The notes under the pieces were generated by a model. It searched no databases, was not told the origin of the DNA, and saw nothing but the letters and a program-made list of their open reading frames with translations. Below, one piece after another: positions 49,499 to 58,703 of a stretch of DNA of 64,000 nt. Origin of the DNA: DATKAB01 sp964542745. GTDB lineage: Bacteria > Eisenbacteria > RBG-16-71-46. The stretch lies in assembly GCA_964542745.1 (NCBI GenBank), contig CAZIVR010000004.1:1-64000 (forward strand), given 5' to 3'. The position numbers and the translations under genes are program-made. The stretch's first letter is position 1, and each line of letters begins with the position of its first letter.

Positions 49499-52174
49499 AT
49501 GCGCCTCGCCCCCTCCACCCGACTCGGCCCGTACGAGATCGTCGCCCCGCTCGGGGCCGGCGGCATGGGCGAGGTGTATCGCGCCAAGGACACCCGGCTC
49601 GGGCGTGAGGTGGCCATCAAGGTGCTCCCCGAGCACCTCATGGCCAACCCCGAGGTCCGCACGCGCTTCGAGCGCGAGGCGCGCACCATCTCCTCCCTCA
49701 ACCACCCGCACATCTGCACGCTCCACGACGTGGGGCGGGCGCCCGGCGAGGCCGGGGCGGAGGACATCGAGTACCTGGTGATGGAGCTGGTCGAGGGCGA
49801 GACGCTGGCCGAGAAGCTGAGCCGCGGTCCGCTCGGCCAGGCCGAGTTGCTGCGCCTCGCCACGCAGATCGCCGACGCGCTCGACCGCGCCCACCGGGCG
49901 GGGATCGTCCACCGGGACTTCAAGCCGGGCAACGTCATGGTCACCAAGGGCGGCGCCAAGCTCATGGACTTCGGCCTCGCCCGCGCGGCGATCGCCGGCA
50001 TGGCGCCGGGCACCTCGTCCACGGGCGTCACGGTGGCGCAGCTCACCCAGTCGCCGACGGTGGCCTCGCCGCTCACCGGGCAGGGCACGCTGATCGGCAC
50101 CTTCCTCTACATGGCCCCGGAGCAGCTCGAGGGCAAGGAGGCCGACGCGCGCAGCGACATCTGGGCGTTCGGCTGCGTGCTTTACGAGATGGCCACGGGC
50201 CGCCGGCCGTTCGACGGCAAGTCGCAGGCGAGCCTGATCGGGGCGGTGATGCACTCGGAGCCCCCGCCGATCAGCGGCTCGGGCTCGATGGTGTCGCCGG
50301 CGTTCGACGCGCTGGTGCGGGCGTGCCTCGCCAAGGATCCGGAAGAGCGCATCCAGACGGCGCACGACGTGAAGCTCCAGCTCTCGTGGCTCTCGCAGGC
50401 GGGCTCCCAGTCGGGGGTCGTGGCGCCGCCGCTTCCGCCGCGCCCGAAGAGCCGCGAGCCGATCGCTTGGGGCGTGGCGGCGCTCGCCATCGCGGCGGCG
50501 GCGTTCCTCGCGTGGCGCGGAGCGGGCCGGCCGGCCGAGCAGCCGCAGATCCGCTTCGAGATCCCGATCCCCACCGAGGTGGTGGAGGCCGACATCCCGA
50601 CGATCTCGCCGGACGGCCGCACGCTGGCGTTCACGGCCCAGGACTCGACCGCGCGGCAGATGATCTGGGTGCGCCCGCTCAACGCGCTCTCGGCGAACCG
50701 GCTGGCGGGCACCGAGGGCGCGCAGCGGCCGTTTTGGTCGCCCGACAGCCGCTACCTCGCGTTCATGGCCGAGGGCAAGCTCAAGAAGATCGCGCTCGCC
50801 GGCGGCCCGGCCGAGGTGATCTGCGCCGCACCGTCCGGCGCGGACGGCACGTGGGGGCGTAACGGCGACATCCTCTACGACGGCTCGGGCGACGACCCCA
50901 TCATGCGCGTCAGCGCCTCGGGCGGGATCCCGGTCGCGGCGATCCAGGCGGACTCCAACTCGCAGGCGGGATGGCCGGCCTTCCTGCCGGACGGCAAGCA
51001 CTTCTTCTACTCGGTGCTTCGCCAGGACGGCTCCGACATCATGCTGGGCGAGCTGGGCAAACCCGCGGGCAAGCCGCTCGGCAGCGTGGGTTCGCGGGTC
51101 GCCTATTCCTCCGAGGGCTACCTGCTCTTCGCCCGCGACCGCGCGCTCATGGCGCAGCGTTTCGACGCGGGCGGGCTCAAGCTGAAGGGCGATCCGTTCC
51201 CGATCGCGGAGGACCTCCCGGTCGCGGGCAACGCGCAGGCCAACTTCACGATCTCGAACACGGGCGTGCTGGTGTACCGCGCCACGGGCCAGGTGTTGAG
51301 CCGGCTGGTATGGCTGGACCGCACCGGCCGCGAGGTCTCGCAGGTCGCGGGGCCGGCCGATTACCGCGCGCCGGCGCTCTCCCCCGACGGCCGCCGGGTC
51401 GTGATCCGCAGGCGCGACGGCGTGGGCTCCAACCTCGACCTGTGGGTCATGGACCTGACGCGCGGCACCTCGACGCGCTTCACGTTCGATCCCGGCCAGG
51501 ACGGCAATCCGATCTGGTCGCCGGACGGGGCCACGATCGTCTGGTCCGGCAATCAGGGCGCGGAGACCGGATTGCTGTCGAAGTCGTCGTCGGGACTCGG
51601 GGCGACGAGCGTCCTGCTGGCGTCGCCGCGCACGGTCACGCCGACCGACTGGGCCCCCAATGGAAAGCACCTCCTCTACCAGGAAGCTTCCGCCGCCTCC
51701 GGGTTCAACCTCTACGCGCTTCCGCTGGAAGGGGAAAAGAAACCGATCGAGATCGCCACCTCCCCGTTCCACGAGTTCAACGCGATGCTCTCCCCCGACG
51801 GCCGGTGGATCGCGTACGAGAGCAACGAGTCCGGGCGGTTCGAGGTCTACGTCGTCTCGTTCACGGGCCCCGCGGGCAAGTGGCAGGTCTCGACCCGCGG
51901 CGGCCACGATCCGGCCTGGAGCCGCGACGGGAGCGAGATCTACTACCTCACCGACGATCTCAAGATGATGGTGGTCCCGGTGGCTCCGGGCGAACACTTC
52001 ACCCCGGGAACCCCGCAGCCGCTGTTCTTCGTCCGGTACGAGACCGGCTTGCGGCGAAACGTGTACTGCGTCTCTTCCGACAAGCAGCGCTTCCTGTTCC
52101 TGGTGCCGGTGGGCGAGACCAACACGCCGATCACCGCGGTCATCAACTGGCGCGCGGGAATGCGTCGGAAGTAG
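49499..52174 (+). CDS. membrane serine/threonine kinase with PD40/TolB propeller
   Basis: An 891-residue receptor-like kinase. The kinase domain has GAGGMGEVYRAKD, VAIKVLPE, the catalytic loop IVHRDFKPGN (Phe where Leu is usual), MDFGLAR and GTFLYMAPEQLEG. A single membrane segment IAWGVAALAIAAAAFLAW near residue 330 follows. The outer part is a beta-propeller of PD40/TolB repeats (ISPDGRTLAFTAQD, WSPDGATIVWSG, LSPDGRWIAYESNE). The layout suggests that an external or periplasmic signal controls the kinase. ATG start; no sensor ligand or partner gene is evident next to it. Confidence 0.94.
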   Translation: MRLAPSTRLGPYEIVAPLGAGGMGEVYRAKDTRLGREVAIKVLPEHLMANPEVRTRFEREARTISSLNHPHICTLHDVGRAPGEAGAEDIEYLVMELVEGETLAEKLSRGPLGQAELLRLATQIADALDRAHRAGIVHRDFKPGNVMVTKGGAKLMDFGLARAAIAGMAPGTSSTGVTVAQLTQSPTVASPLTGQGTLIGTFLYMAPEQLEGKEADARSDIWAFGCVLYEMATGRRPFDGKSQASLIGAVMHSEPPPISGSGSMVSPAFDALVRACLAKDPEERIQTAHDVKLQLSWLSQAGSQSGVVAPPLPPRPKSREPIAWGVAALAIAAAAFLAWRGAGRPAEQPQIRFEIPIPTEVVEADIPTISPDGRTLAFTAQDSTARQMIWVRPLNALSANRLAGTEGAQRPFWSPDSRYLAFMAEGKLKKIALAGGPAEVICAAPSGADGTWGRNGDILYDGSGDDPIMRVSASGGIPVAAIQADSNSQAGWPAFLPDGKHFFYSVLRQDGSDIMLGELGKPAGKPLGSVGSRVAYSSEGYLLFARDRALMAQRFDAGGLKLKGDPFPIAEDLPVAGNAQANFTISNTGVLVYRATGQVLSRLVWLDRTGREVSQVAGPADYRAPALSPDGRRVVIRRRDGVGSNLDLWVMDLTRGTSTRFTFDPGQDGNPIWSPDGATIVWSGNQGAETGLLSKSSSGLGATSVLLASPRTVTPTDWAPNGKHLLYQEASAASGFNLYALPLEGEKKPIEIATSPFHEFNAMLSPDGRWIAYESNESGRFEVYVVSFTGPAGKWQVSTRGGHDPAWSRDGSEIYYLTDDLKMMVVPVAPGEHFTPGTPQPLFFVRYETGLRRNVYCVSSDKQRFLFLVPVGETNTPITAVINWRAGMRRK

Positions 52175-52184
52175 CGGCGGAGAC

Positions 52185-52205
52185 CGGCGCCCCGGGTCGG
52201 CGCCG
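52185..52205 (+). terminator. hairpin after the kinase gene
   Basis: CGGCGCC and GGCGCCG pair around a seven-base loop, starting 11 bases after the kinase stop codon. The position fits a terminator; the missing U-run lowers confidence. Confidence 0.45.
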
Positions 52206-52620
52206 TGAGCGGGTGCCTCGAGTTGCCGCCGCGGGAATACCTCCCCCGCCACCCCGAAAATTTCCGAAATTCCCCGTTGACTCCCCCCAAGACCGGGTCC
52301 ACCCACCGGACCTGTCAAGCGCGCGTCCGCGCCACCTCCCGGGAGGCGCCGCGGGCATCACCCAAACCGCAGTGGGCATCGCTTGCGTCGCGACGGCCGC
52401 CATCCGCTTCCTCCGCTCCCGCACCCTCGGCGCGACTCCGCTCCGCGGTTGATCCTCGATCGCGCGACGCCGGATCCCGGAATTCCCCGCTTCGGCGCGC
52501 GCTCCCGCCGCGCCTCGAATCCCCCCCGCCCTCCGTAACCACGCGGCGCCCGCACCCACACTCGATTCGATCGGCCACACCACCGTAGCCCCCTCTGACC
52601 GCACAGAACGGAGTGCCCCC
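52206..52620 (+). other. upstream region of the M4 metallopeptidase gene
   Basis: About 415 bases without a gene. A short AT-rich island GAAAATTTCCGAAATT lies at 52256-52271, unusual against the GC-rich background, followed by TTGACT without a good -10. The only Shine-Dalgarno-like element is CGGAG ten bases before the ATG at 52621. The promoter cannot be fixed. Confidence 0.4.
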
Positions 52621-55600
52621 ATGAGCCATCGAACTCCCGCTCCCCACCGCCGGCCCTTCGGCGCCCGCACCGGCGCCCTGCTGGCCCGCCTTTCCCTCAC
52701 CCTCGCGTTCGCCGGCATGTGCGCCGCCTCGGCCTTCGCGGCGCAGCGCGCCACGTCCGGCGACCAGCTGCCGACCGATCCGTTCGTGGCCGCCGCCAAG
52801 GTCATGGACGCCTCGGGCACGCTGCCTTCCTTCGTCCAGTTTTCGCCGACGGTGCAGCCCACCTTCGACGTGTTCGCCTCCGACTTCCTCGCCTCGCTGC
52901 CGCTCTCGGCGGACCACTCGTTCCGGCTGATGGCCTCGGAGTCGGACGCGCTCGGCGAGAACCACTACCGTCTCGCCCAGCTCTATCGGGGCGTGCGCGT
53001 GCTCGGCGCCGACTACGTCGTGCACGAGCGCAACGGCGCGGTGCGCGCGGCCAACGGCGCGCTGGTCGGGGACCTGAACCTCGACCCGAACCCCACGCTC
53101 GCCGAGGACGGCGCGCTGACCCGCGCCCTCGCCCACTTCGGGGCCGCCCGCTACATGTGGGAGGACGCCTGGTGGACGAACGACCTGCGCGCCCGTAAGG
53201 GCGCCGACGCCACCTGGTTCCCCGAGGGCGAGCTGGTGTGGGCGCCGGTGACGTTCGGCGCGCCCGGCGGCGCGTCGCGCTACGTGCTGGCGTGGCAGTT
53301 CGACATTCACGCCGCGAGCCCGACCACCTCCAAGCGGCTCGTCGTGGACGCCCGCACCGGCGCCCTGCTGGCCGAGCTGGCGCTCGAGTCCAACTGCGTG
53401 GCGAGCAGCGTCAACACGATCTTCAACGGCAACCGCAACATCTCGACCGACAAGTACACGGCCACCAACTTCCGCCTGCGTGACGATTGCGCGGCCGGCG
53501 TCATCCGCATCCGCGACTGGAACAGCGCCACGCTCACCGCGGCTCCGATCGAGATCGAGAACACCACCAACACCTGGACCACGATGAACGAACGGTTCGG
53601 GGCCTCGGTGCTGTGGGAGGCGCGGCAGTCCCACGACTACTTCCTGAACACCTTCGGCCGGAACTCCTACGACGGCGCCGGCGGCGACACCGAGGGCTAC
53701 ATCAACGCGGTGTTCGACTGCAGCCCGCCCGCGGGCTGCACCAGCGTGAACAACGCCTCGATGTCGTTCTCCGGAACGACCATGAAGGTGGGGCTCGGCA
53801 GCTCCGGGACGCTCGCCAACTCGTGGTCCACGCTCGACATCATCGCCCACGAGTACGCGCACGCCGTGACCGGCAATTCCGCGGCGCTCGTGTACATGAA
53901 CGAGTCGGGAGCGCTCAACGAGTCGTTCAGCGACATCTTCGGCGAGGTGATCGAGAACTGGGTCACCGGCACCAACGACTGGCGGATGGGCCAGCAGCGC
54001 ACCAGCGGCGCGATCCGCTCGCTGCAGAACCCGAACCTCTTCAACGACCCGGACACGTACCTCGGGACCAACTGGTTCACCGGCACCGGGGACAACGGCG
54101 GCGTGCACACCAACAGCGGCGTCCAGAACTTCTGGTTCTACCTGCTGTGCGCGGGCGGCTCCGGCACCAACGACAACGGCTGGGCCTACTCCGTGCCGGC
54201 GATCGGCATGACCAAGGCCGCCGCGATCGCCTACCGGAACCTCACCGTCTACCTGGGCGCCAATTCGACGTACAACGACGCGCGCACCGGCTCGATCGCC
54301 GCCGCGGGCGACCTGTACGGCGCGGGCTCGGCCGAACAGAACGCGGTGATCAAGGCCTGGCGCGCGGTGGGCATCGACCCCTGCCAGATCACCTGCCCCG
54401 CCAACGTCGTGGCGTCGAACTCGGCCGGACAGTGCGGCGCGAACGTGAACTACGCCGCGCCCACCAACAACGGCATGTGCTTCACCGTCACGACCAGCCC
54501 GGCCTCGGGAACTTTCTTCCCGGTCGGCTCGACCACCGTGACCGCCACCAGCACCTCGGGCGCGACCTGCAGCTTCAGCGTCACGGTCAACGACACCGAG
54601 GATCCGCAGATCACGTTCTGCCCGAGCGCGATCAGCGTGGAGTGCTCGCAGACGGGCGGCACGCCGAAGTCGGATGCGGCGATCACGGCATTCCTCGCCG
54701 CCTTCGCGGCCACCGACAACTGCCCGGGCGTCGTGAAGACCAACAACGCCCCGAACTTCTTCCCGCACGGCGTCACGCCGGTGACGTTCACCGCCACCGA
54801 CGTGACGGGCAACGACGTCACCTGCACGCGCAACGTGACGATCGTGGACACGACGCCGCCGTCCCTCAGCTGTCCCTCGATGCTGGTGATCGAGTGCAAC
54901 TCGCACTGCGACCCGAGCATCGGCGGCGTGCCGGCGACGGACCCGACGGTGGCCGCGTGGCTCGCCTCGTTCTCCGCCACCGACATCTGCGATCCGTCGC
55001 TCGTCACCTCGCTCCCCTACCCGGCGTGTTTCCCGCTCGGGGACACCCAGGTGACGTTCACGGCCACGGATGACGACGGCAACTCGAGCCAGTGCACGCG
55101 CACGGTCCGGGTGCAGGACACCACCCCGCCGAACATCACGCTGGCGCTCGACCGCACGACGTTGTGGCCGCCCAACCACAAGCTCGTGACGATCAACGCG
55201 ACGGTCGTGGTGACCGACATCTGCGACCCGAATCCCTACTTCCACCTGATCTCCGTCACCAGCGACGAGCCCGACAACGGCCTCGGCGACGGCGACACGG
55301 CGAATGACATCCAGGGCGTGGCGCTGAACACGGGCGACACCCAGTTCCAGCTCCGCTCCGAGCGGCAGGGCGGGGGCGACGGCCGCGTCTACACGATCCG
55401 CTACCGGGCCTTCGACGACGCCGGCAACACCACCGACGCCGTGGCCACGGTGAAGGTGCCGCACAACCAGTCCGGGAACGCGATGGTGGCGGGAGGCGGC
55501 GGCCTCAACACCGAAGGCAACGGGTTCGATCCGGGCGCCGAGACCTTCACGCTCGTGATCCGCACGCTGCTCGGCTCGACCGCCGATCCGGAGGGCGGCA

Positions 55601-56340
55601 CGCCGATTCGTGGCGGCGGCGCTTCGAACGACGTGATCGCCTTCGACGCGCAGACGGTGGACGTCTCGAACGTGCTCCTCGGGAACCTGGCGGGCGAGTT
55701 GCGCCCGCTGGAGATCGGCCTGATGGACGCGGACGGCGACGGCCACAACGACGTGGTCGGCGTGTTCCGCGTGGCCGAAGCCCAGGCGATCGCGGCGGCC
55801 TCCGCGGCCGACGACGGGCCGGTCGGCCTCTACTACGCGCTCACCACCGGGACCGACTTCCTCGTGGACGACATCCTGGCGCTCGGCGCGCCGCTCGCGG
55901 GGATTGACCTGAGCGGGCTCGCCGTGCAGACCACGGTGCGGACCGCCGAGGGCGGCGTGGGCGGAGTGCGCGGCTCGCGCGAGCCGGAGACCGGGATCCG
56001 GTCCCAGGCGACGGAGCCGGTCGTGGCTTCGCCGGCGCCCGTGCTCGAAGCCGCCGGCACCTCGGTCACCGGAATCACCTCGGTGCACCCGGTCCCGATG
56101 CGCGGACGCGCGGTGGTGACGTTCGGGCTCGCCCGCGAACAGTCGGTGGACCTCGCGGTCTACGACGTGCGCGGCGCGCGGCTCCGCACGCTCCAGTCGG
56201 GCGCGCTGGCGGCGGGACGCCACCAGGTCTCGTGGGACGGGCTGGACGACACGGGCGCGAAGCTGCGCTCCGGCGTCTACTTCATCCGCATGAGCGCCGG
56301 GGCCTACGTGGGCGCCCGGAAGACGATCCTGATGCCGTAA
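52621..56340 (+). CDS. secreted M4 (thermolysin-like) metallopeptidase with HYR domains and C-terminal sorting domain
   Basis: A 1239-residue exported zinc protease. A long signal peptide (LSLTLAFAGMCAASAFA) and a propeptide (NHYRLAQLYRGVRVLGADYV is the FTP-like part) precede the catalytic domain. HEYAH at IIAHEYAHAVTG and ESGALNESFSDIFGEV are the zinc ligands; GVHTNSGVQNFWFYLL carries the active-site His. Two or three HYR-type domains follow (ITCPANVVASNSAGQCGANV, TTPPSLSCPSMLVIEC). The FlgD-like tail is VHPVPMRGRAVVTFGLAREQ to SGVYFIRM. Such tails are used as sorting or anchoring signals. The domain order suggests an extracellular degradative enzyme. Confidence 0.95.
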   Translation: MSHRTPAPHRRPFGARTGALLARLSLTLAFAGMCAASAFAAQRATSGDQLPTDPFVAAAKVMDASGTLPSFVQFSPTVQPTFDVFASDFLASLPLSADHSFRLMASESDALGENHYRLAQLYRGVRVLGADYVVHERNGAVRAANGALVGDLNLDPNPTLAEDGALTRALAHFGAARYMWEDAWWTNDLRARKGADATWFPEGELVWAPVTFGAPGGASRYVLAWQFDIHAASPTTSKRLVVDARTGALLAELALESNCVASSVNTIFNGNRNISTDKYTATNFRLRDDCAAGVIRIRDWNSATLTAAPIEIENTTNTWTTMNERFGASVLWEARQSHDYFLNTFGRNSYDGAGGDTEGYINAVFDCSPPAGCTSVNNASMSFSGTTMKVGLGSSGTLANSWSTLDIIAHEYAHAVTGNSAALVYMNESGALNESFSDIFGEVIENWVTGTNDWRMGQQRTSGAIRSLQNPNLFNDPDTYLGTNWFTGTGDNGGVHTNSGVQNFWFYLLCAGGSGTNDNGWAYSVPAIGMTKAAAIAYRNLTVYLGANSTYNDARTGSIAAAGDLYGAGSAEQNAVIKAWRAVGIDPCQITCPANVVASNSAGQCGANVNYAAPTNNGMCFTVTTSPASGTFFPVGSTTVTATSTSGATCSFSVTVNDTEDPQITFCPSAISVECSQTGGTPKSDAAITAFLAAFAATDNCPGVVKTNNAPNFFPHGVTPVTFTATDVTGNDVTCTRNVTIVDTTPPSLSCPSMLVIECNSHCDPSIGGVPATDPTVAAWLASFSATDICDPSLVTSLPYPACFPLGDTQVTFTATDDDGNSSQCTRTVRVQDTTPPNITLALDRTTLWPPNHKLVTINATVVVTDICDPNPYFHLISVTSDEPDNGLGDGDTANDIQGVALNTGDTQFQLRSERQGGGDGRVYTIRYRAFDDAGNTTDAVATVKVPHNQSGNAMVAGGGGLNTEGNGFDPGAETFTLVIRTLLGSTADPEGGTPIRGGGASNDVIAFDAQTVDVSNVLLGNLAGELRPLEIGLMDADGDGHNDVVGVFRVAEAQAIAAASAADDGPVGLYYALTTGTDFLVDDILALGAPLAGIDLSGLAVQTTVRTAEGGVGGVRGSREPETGIRSQATEPVVASPAPVLEAAGTSVTGITSVHPVPMRGRAVVTFGLAREQSVDLAVYDVRGARLRTLQSGALAAGRHQVSWDGLDDTGAKLRSGVYFIRMSAGAYVGARKTILMP

Positions 56341-56364
56341 CGCTCGCGGACTTCACCGCGTCGC

Positions 56365-56394
56365 GGCGGCCGCCCTCGCAAGGGGGCGGCCGCC
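56365..56394. terminator. bidirectional hairpin between the M4 peptidase and selB
   Basis: GGCGGCCGCCCT pairs with AGGGGGCGGCCGCC (one bulged G) around a four-base loop, between two convergent genes. This is the expected place for a shared terminator. Confidence 0.6.
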
Positions 56395-56458
56395 CGCGTT
56401 TGGGGGCGGTGCCGCGGCGTGCGAGTCGCGCGGCCGCACGCGTTTCGGCGCGGCCGCG

Positions 56459-58384
56459 TTAGCCGAGCTTCGGCCCGGCCCGGCGCTCGTCGCCGACGCG
56501 CATGGTCCAGCCGACGCGGTCGCAATGCTCGAGCAGCGGCACCGCGTACTTGCGCGAGGCGCCGGTGAGGTCGCGGAAGTCGGCCACGGCGAGCGCGGGC
56601 CGCTTCGCGAAGTAGCCCGCCAGCTTCTGCCGCAGCGCCTCGAGCTGCCGCTCCGAGTAGGTGAGCTCCTGGCTCACCCGCACCAGCCTCCCGAGGAAGA
56701 AGCCGAGCGCCACGACCTCGGAGGCCTCGGGCCCGAGACGCGCCTGCCACTGCGGCGCCTCGGGCACCTGGTATCCGGCGGCGTCGAGCTCGGCCTCGAC
56801 CGCCTCGAGCCGCGCCAGCGTCTCCGCGGGCGGCGCCCAGGGCATGCCGGACGGGCGCACGCGGTCGCCCTTCTGCTCGAGCACGGCGTCGGCGACCAGC
56901 GACTCGAAGGCGGCGTCGAACAACGCCGCCTCCATGGCCGGGCGCAGGCCGCTCTTCAGCTCGCCCTTGGGGGCCCCGTAGCGCGCCGGATGGCGCGCCA
57001 CGAATTCCCGCACCGCGCGCTCGACCGCTTCGCGCGCCGCGTTCCAGCGGTCCGCCGAAAGCCAGCGCCCGGGCGAAGGAGCCGCCACCTCGGCTCCCGC
57101 GGCCAGCGACTCCAGCGCGGCCGCCACCGCAGCCTCGCTCTCGCCCACCGCCTGGGCGAGCACGGCGGTCGCCGCCGGCTTCTCGAACGTGGCGAGCTTC
57201 TCGAGCAGGCGGGCCGCGAGCGATCCGCTCTCGTGCACCTCGAGCCCTTCGAGACCCCCCGAGTGGCGGCGGCGCCGCGCGGCGACCGGTTCGATCACGG
57301 TGCCGCCGCCGATGGTTCGCGACGGCGAATACGAGCGGATCACGAAGCGGTCGCCGCGCGCGGGCACCGCCGGGCGCTCGAGCCGCACCTGCGCGAGCAC
57401 GCCGGATCCGGGCGCGATCTCGGTTCCCTCGAGCGCCACCAGCCTCCCGATGATCTCGCTCGCGCCGAGGTGGAACCGGATCCGGGTGTTCGCGGGCCAC
57501 GGCCGGGGCACGTCGGCGAGCAGCTCGAAGCGCACGTCGAGGATGTTCGAGGCGCGCAGCGAGCCCTCGCCCGTGAGCCAGTCGCCGCGATCCACGGCCT
57601 CGCGCCCGATCCCGGCCAGCGCGATCGCGGTGCGCTGGCCGGCGAGGGCCTCGTCTACGGTCTCCCCGTGGACCTGCACCCGGCGCACGCGCACCGCCTC
57701 GCCCTTCGGCAGCAGCTCGAGGGTGTCGCCGGTGCGGATCCGCCCGCGCCACAGCGTTCCGGTCACGACGGTTCCGAAGCCCTCGACCGTGAAGACGCGA
57801 TCCACCGGCAGGCGCGCGGGCTCGTCCGGGGCGCGCGCGGCGAGGCCGGCGAGGCGGCGGTCCACCTCGGCGAGCAGCGCCTCGGTTCCCGCGCCCGTGA
57901 CCGCCGAGAACTCGACCATCGGAGCGTCCGCGAGGGCCGAACCCGCGAGCAGCGCCGCCACGTCCCGCTTCACCAGCTCGACCCAGTCGGCGTCCACGAG
58001 GTCGCGCTTGGTGAGCACGACGATGCCGCGCGTCACCCCGAGCAGGCGGACGATCGCGAGATGCTCGCGCGTCTGCGGCATCACGCCCTCGTCGGCCGCG
58101 ATCACCAGCAGCACGAGGTCGATGCCGCCGACTCCCGCCAGCATGTTCTTGACGAAGCGCTCGTGCCCCGGCACGTCCACGAGGCCGACCCGCACCCCGG
58201 CGGGCGTGACGAGCGGCGCGAACCCGAGGTCAATGGAGATGCCGCGCTTCTTTTCCTCGGGCAGGCGGTCGGTGTCCACGCCGGTCAGCCGGCGGACCAG
58301 CGCGGTCTTCCCGTGATCAATGTGGCCGGCGGTGCCGAGGACGGCCAGGTGGGTGGAGGAGCTGCCGGGTGCGGGGGCGGACAT
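56459..58384 (-). CDS. selB: selenocysteine-specific translation elongation factor SelB
   Basis: Delivers Sec-tRNA to UGA codons with a SECIS hairpin, 641 residues. The GTPase has GTAGHIDHGKTALVRRLTG, DVPGHERFVKNML and LTKRDLVDADW. Elongation-factor beta domains follow, and four winged-helix repeats form the C-terminal third, as in bacterial SelB. Its presence implies selenoproteins elsewhere in the genome. selA, selD and tRNA-Sec are not in this window, and I found no gene here with a convincing in-frame recoded UGA. It converges with the M4 peptidase. Confidence 0.95.
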   Translation of the reverse strand: MSAPAPGSSSTHLAVLGTAGHIDHGKTALVRRLTGVDTDRLPEEKKRGISIDLGFAPLVTPAGVRVGLVDVPGHERFVKNMLAGVGGIDLVLLVIAADEGVMPQTREHLAIVRLLGVTRGIVVLTKRDLVDADWVELVKRDVAALLAGSALADAPMVEFSAVTGAGTEALLAEVDRRLAGLAARAPDEPARLPVDRVFTVEGFGTVVTGTLWRGRIRTGDTLELLPKGEAVRVRRVQVHGETVDEALAGQRTAIALAGIGREAVDRGDWLTGEGSLRASNILDVRFELLADVPRPWPANTRIRFHLGASEIIGRLVALEGTEIAPGSGVLAQVRLERPAVPARGDRFVIRSYSPSRTIGGGTVIEPVAARRRRHSGGLEGLEVHESGSLAARLLEKLATFEKPAATAVLAQAVGESEAAVAAALESLAAGAEVAAPSPGRWLSADRWNAAREAVERAVREFVARHPARYGAPKGELKSGLRPAMEAALFDAAFESLVADAVLEQKGDRVRPSGMPWAPPAETLARLEAVEAELDAAGYQVPEAPQWQARLGPEASEVVALGFFLGRLVRVSQELTYSERQLEALRQKLAGYFAKRPALAVADFRDLTGASRKYAVPLLEHCDRVGWTMRVGDERRAGPKLG

Positions 58385-58703
58385 GGGTCGGCGAGTCTAC
58401 ATGCCGCATGGATTGCGGGCGACCGTTTCCGAGGAGGCTTCCCGGCCTTCCCGGGTGTCGGACCGTCCGACACATTTTCGTTTGCATCGGTCTCGGTCGG
58501 CGCTTCGGTGTCTCGCGCCCGATCGGGCCCGGTGAACTCCAGGCCCGGTGCGTTCCCCGGACATTGACTCGGAGTGCCCGCTCGCGGGAAACTTTTTGGT
58601 CTGCCAGCGGGAGCCCCACCCGACTTGCCCACACACCAGGCCGCTGCCGCTCCCGAAGTCCCGGAGGGGTCGAGGCCATCACGCACTCACCTCCGAGGGT
58701 TCC
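58385..58703. promoter_or_regulatory. divergent promoter region with a perfect 19-bp palindrome
   Basis: About 320 bases between selB (minus) and the secreted repeat protein (plus). GTGTCGGAC-C-GTCCGACAC at 58455-58473 is a perfect palindrome followed by ATTTTCGTTT, so it may be an operator or a terminator-like hairpin. TTGACT at 58565-58570 is the best -35 hexamer for the plus-strand gene, but no good -10 follows it. Confidence 0.45.

Noticed and set aside
52315..56223. 1302-codon minus-strand frame opposite the M4 peptidase
   Set aside because: His/Arg/Val/Gly low-complexity antisense shadow; the plus strand has HEYAH and other clear motifs.
56459..58384. Possible selenoprotein gene near selB
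   Set aside because: No in-frame UGA with a following hairpin was found in neighbouring genes; selB alone does not locate one.
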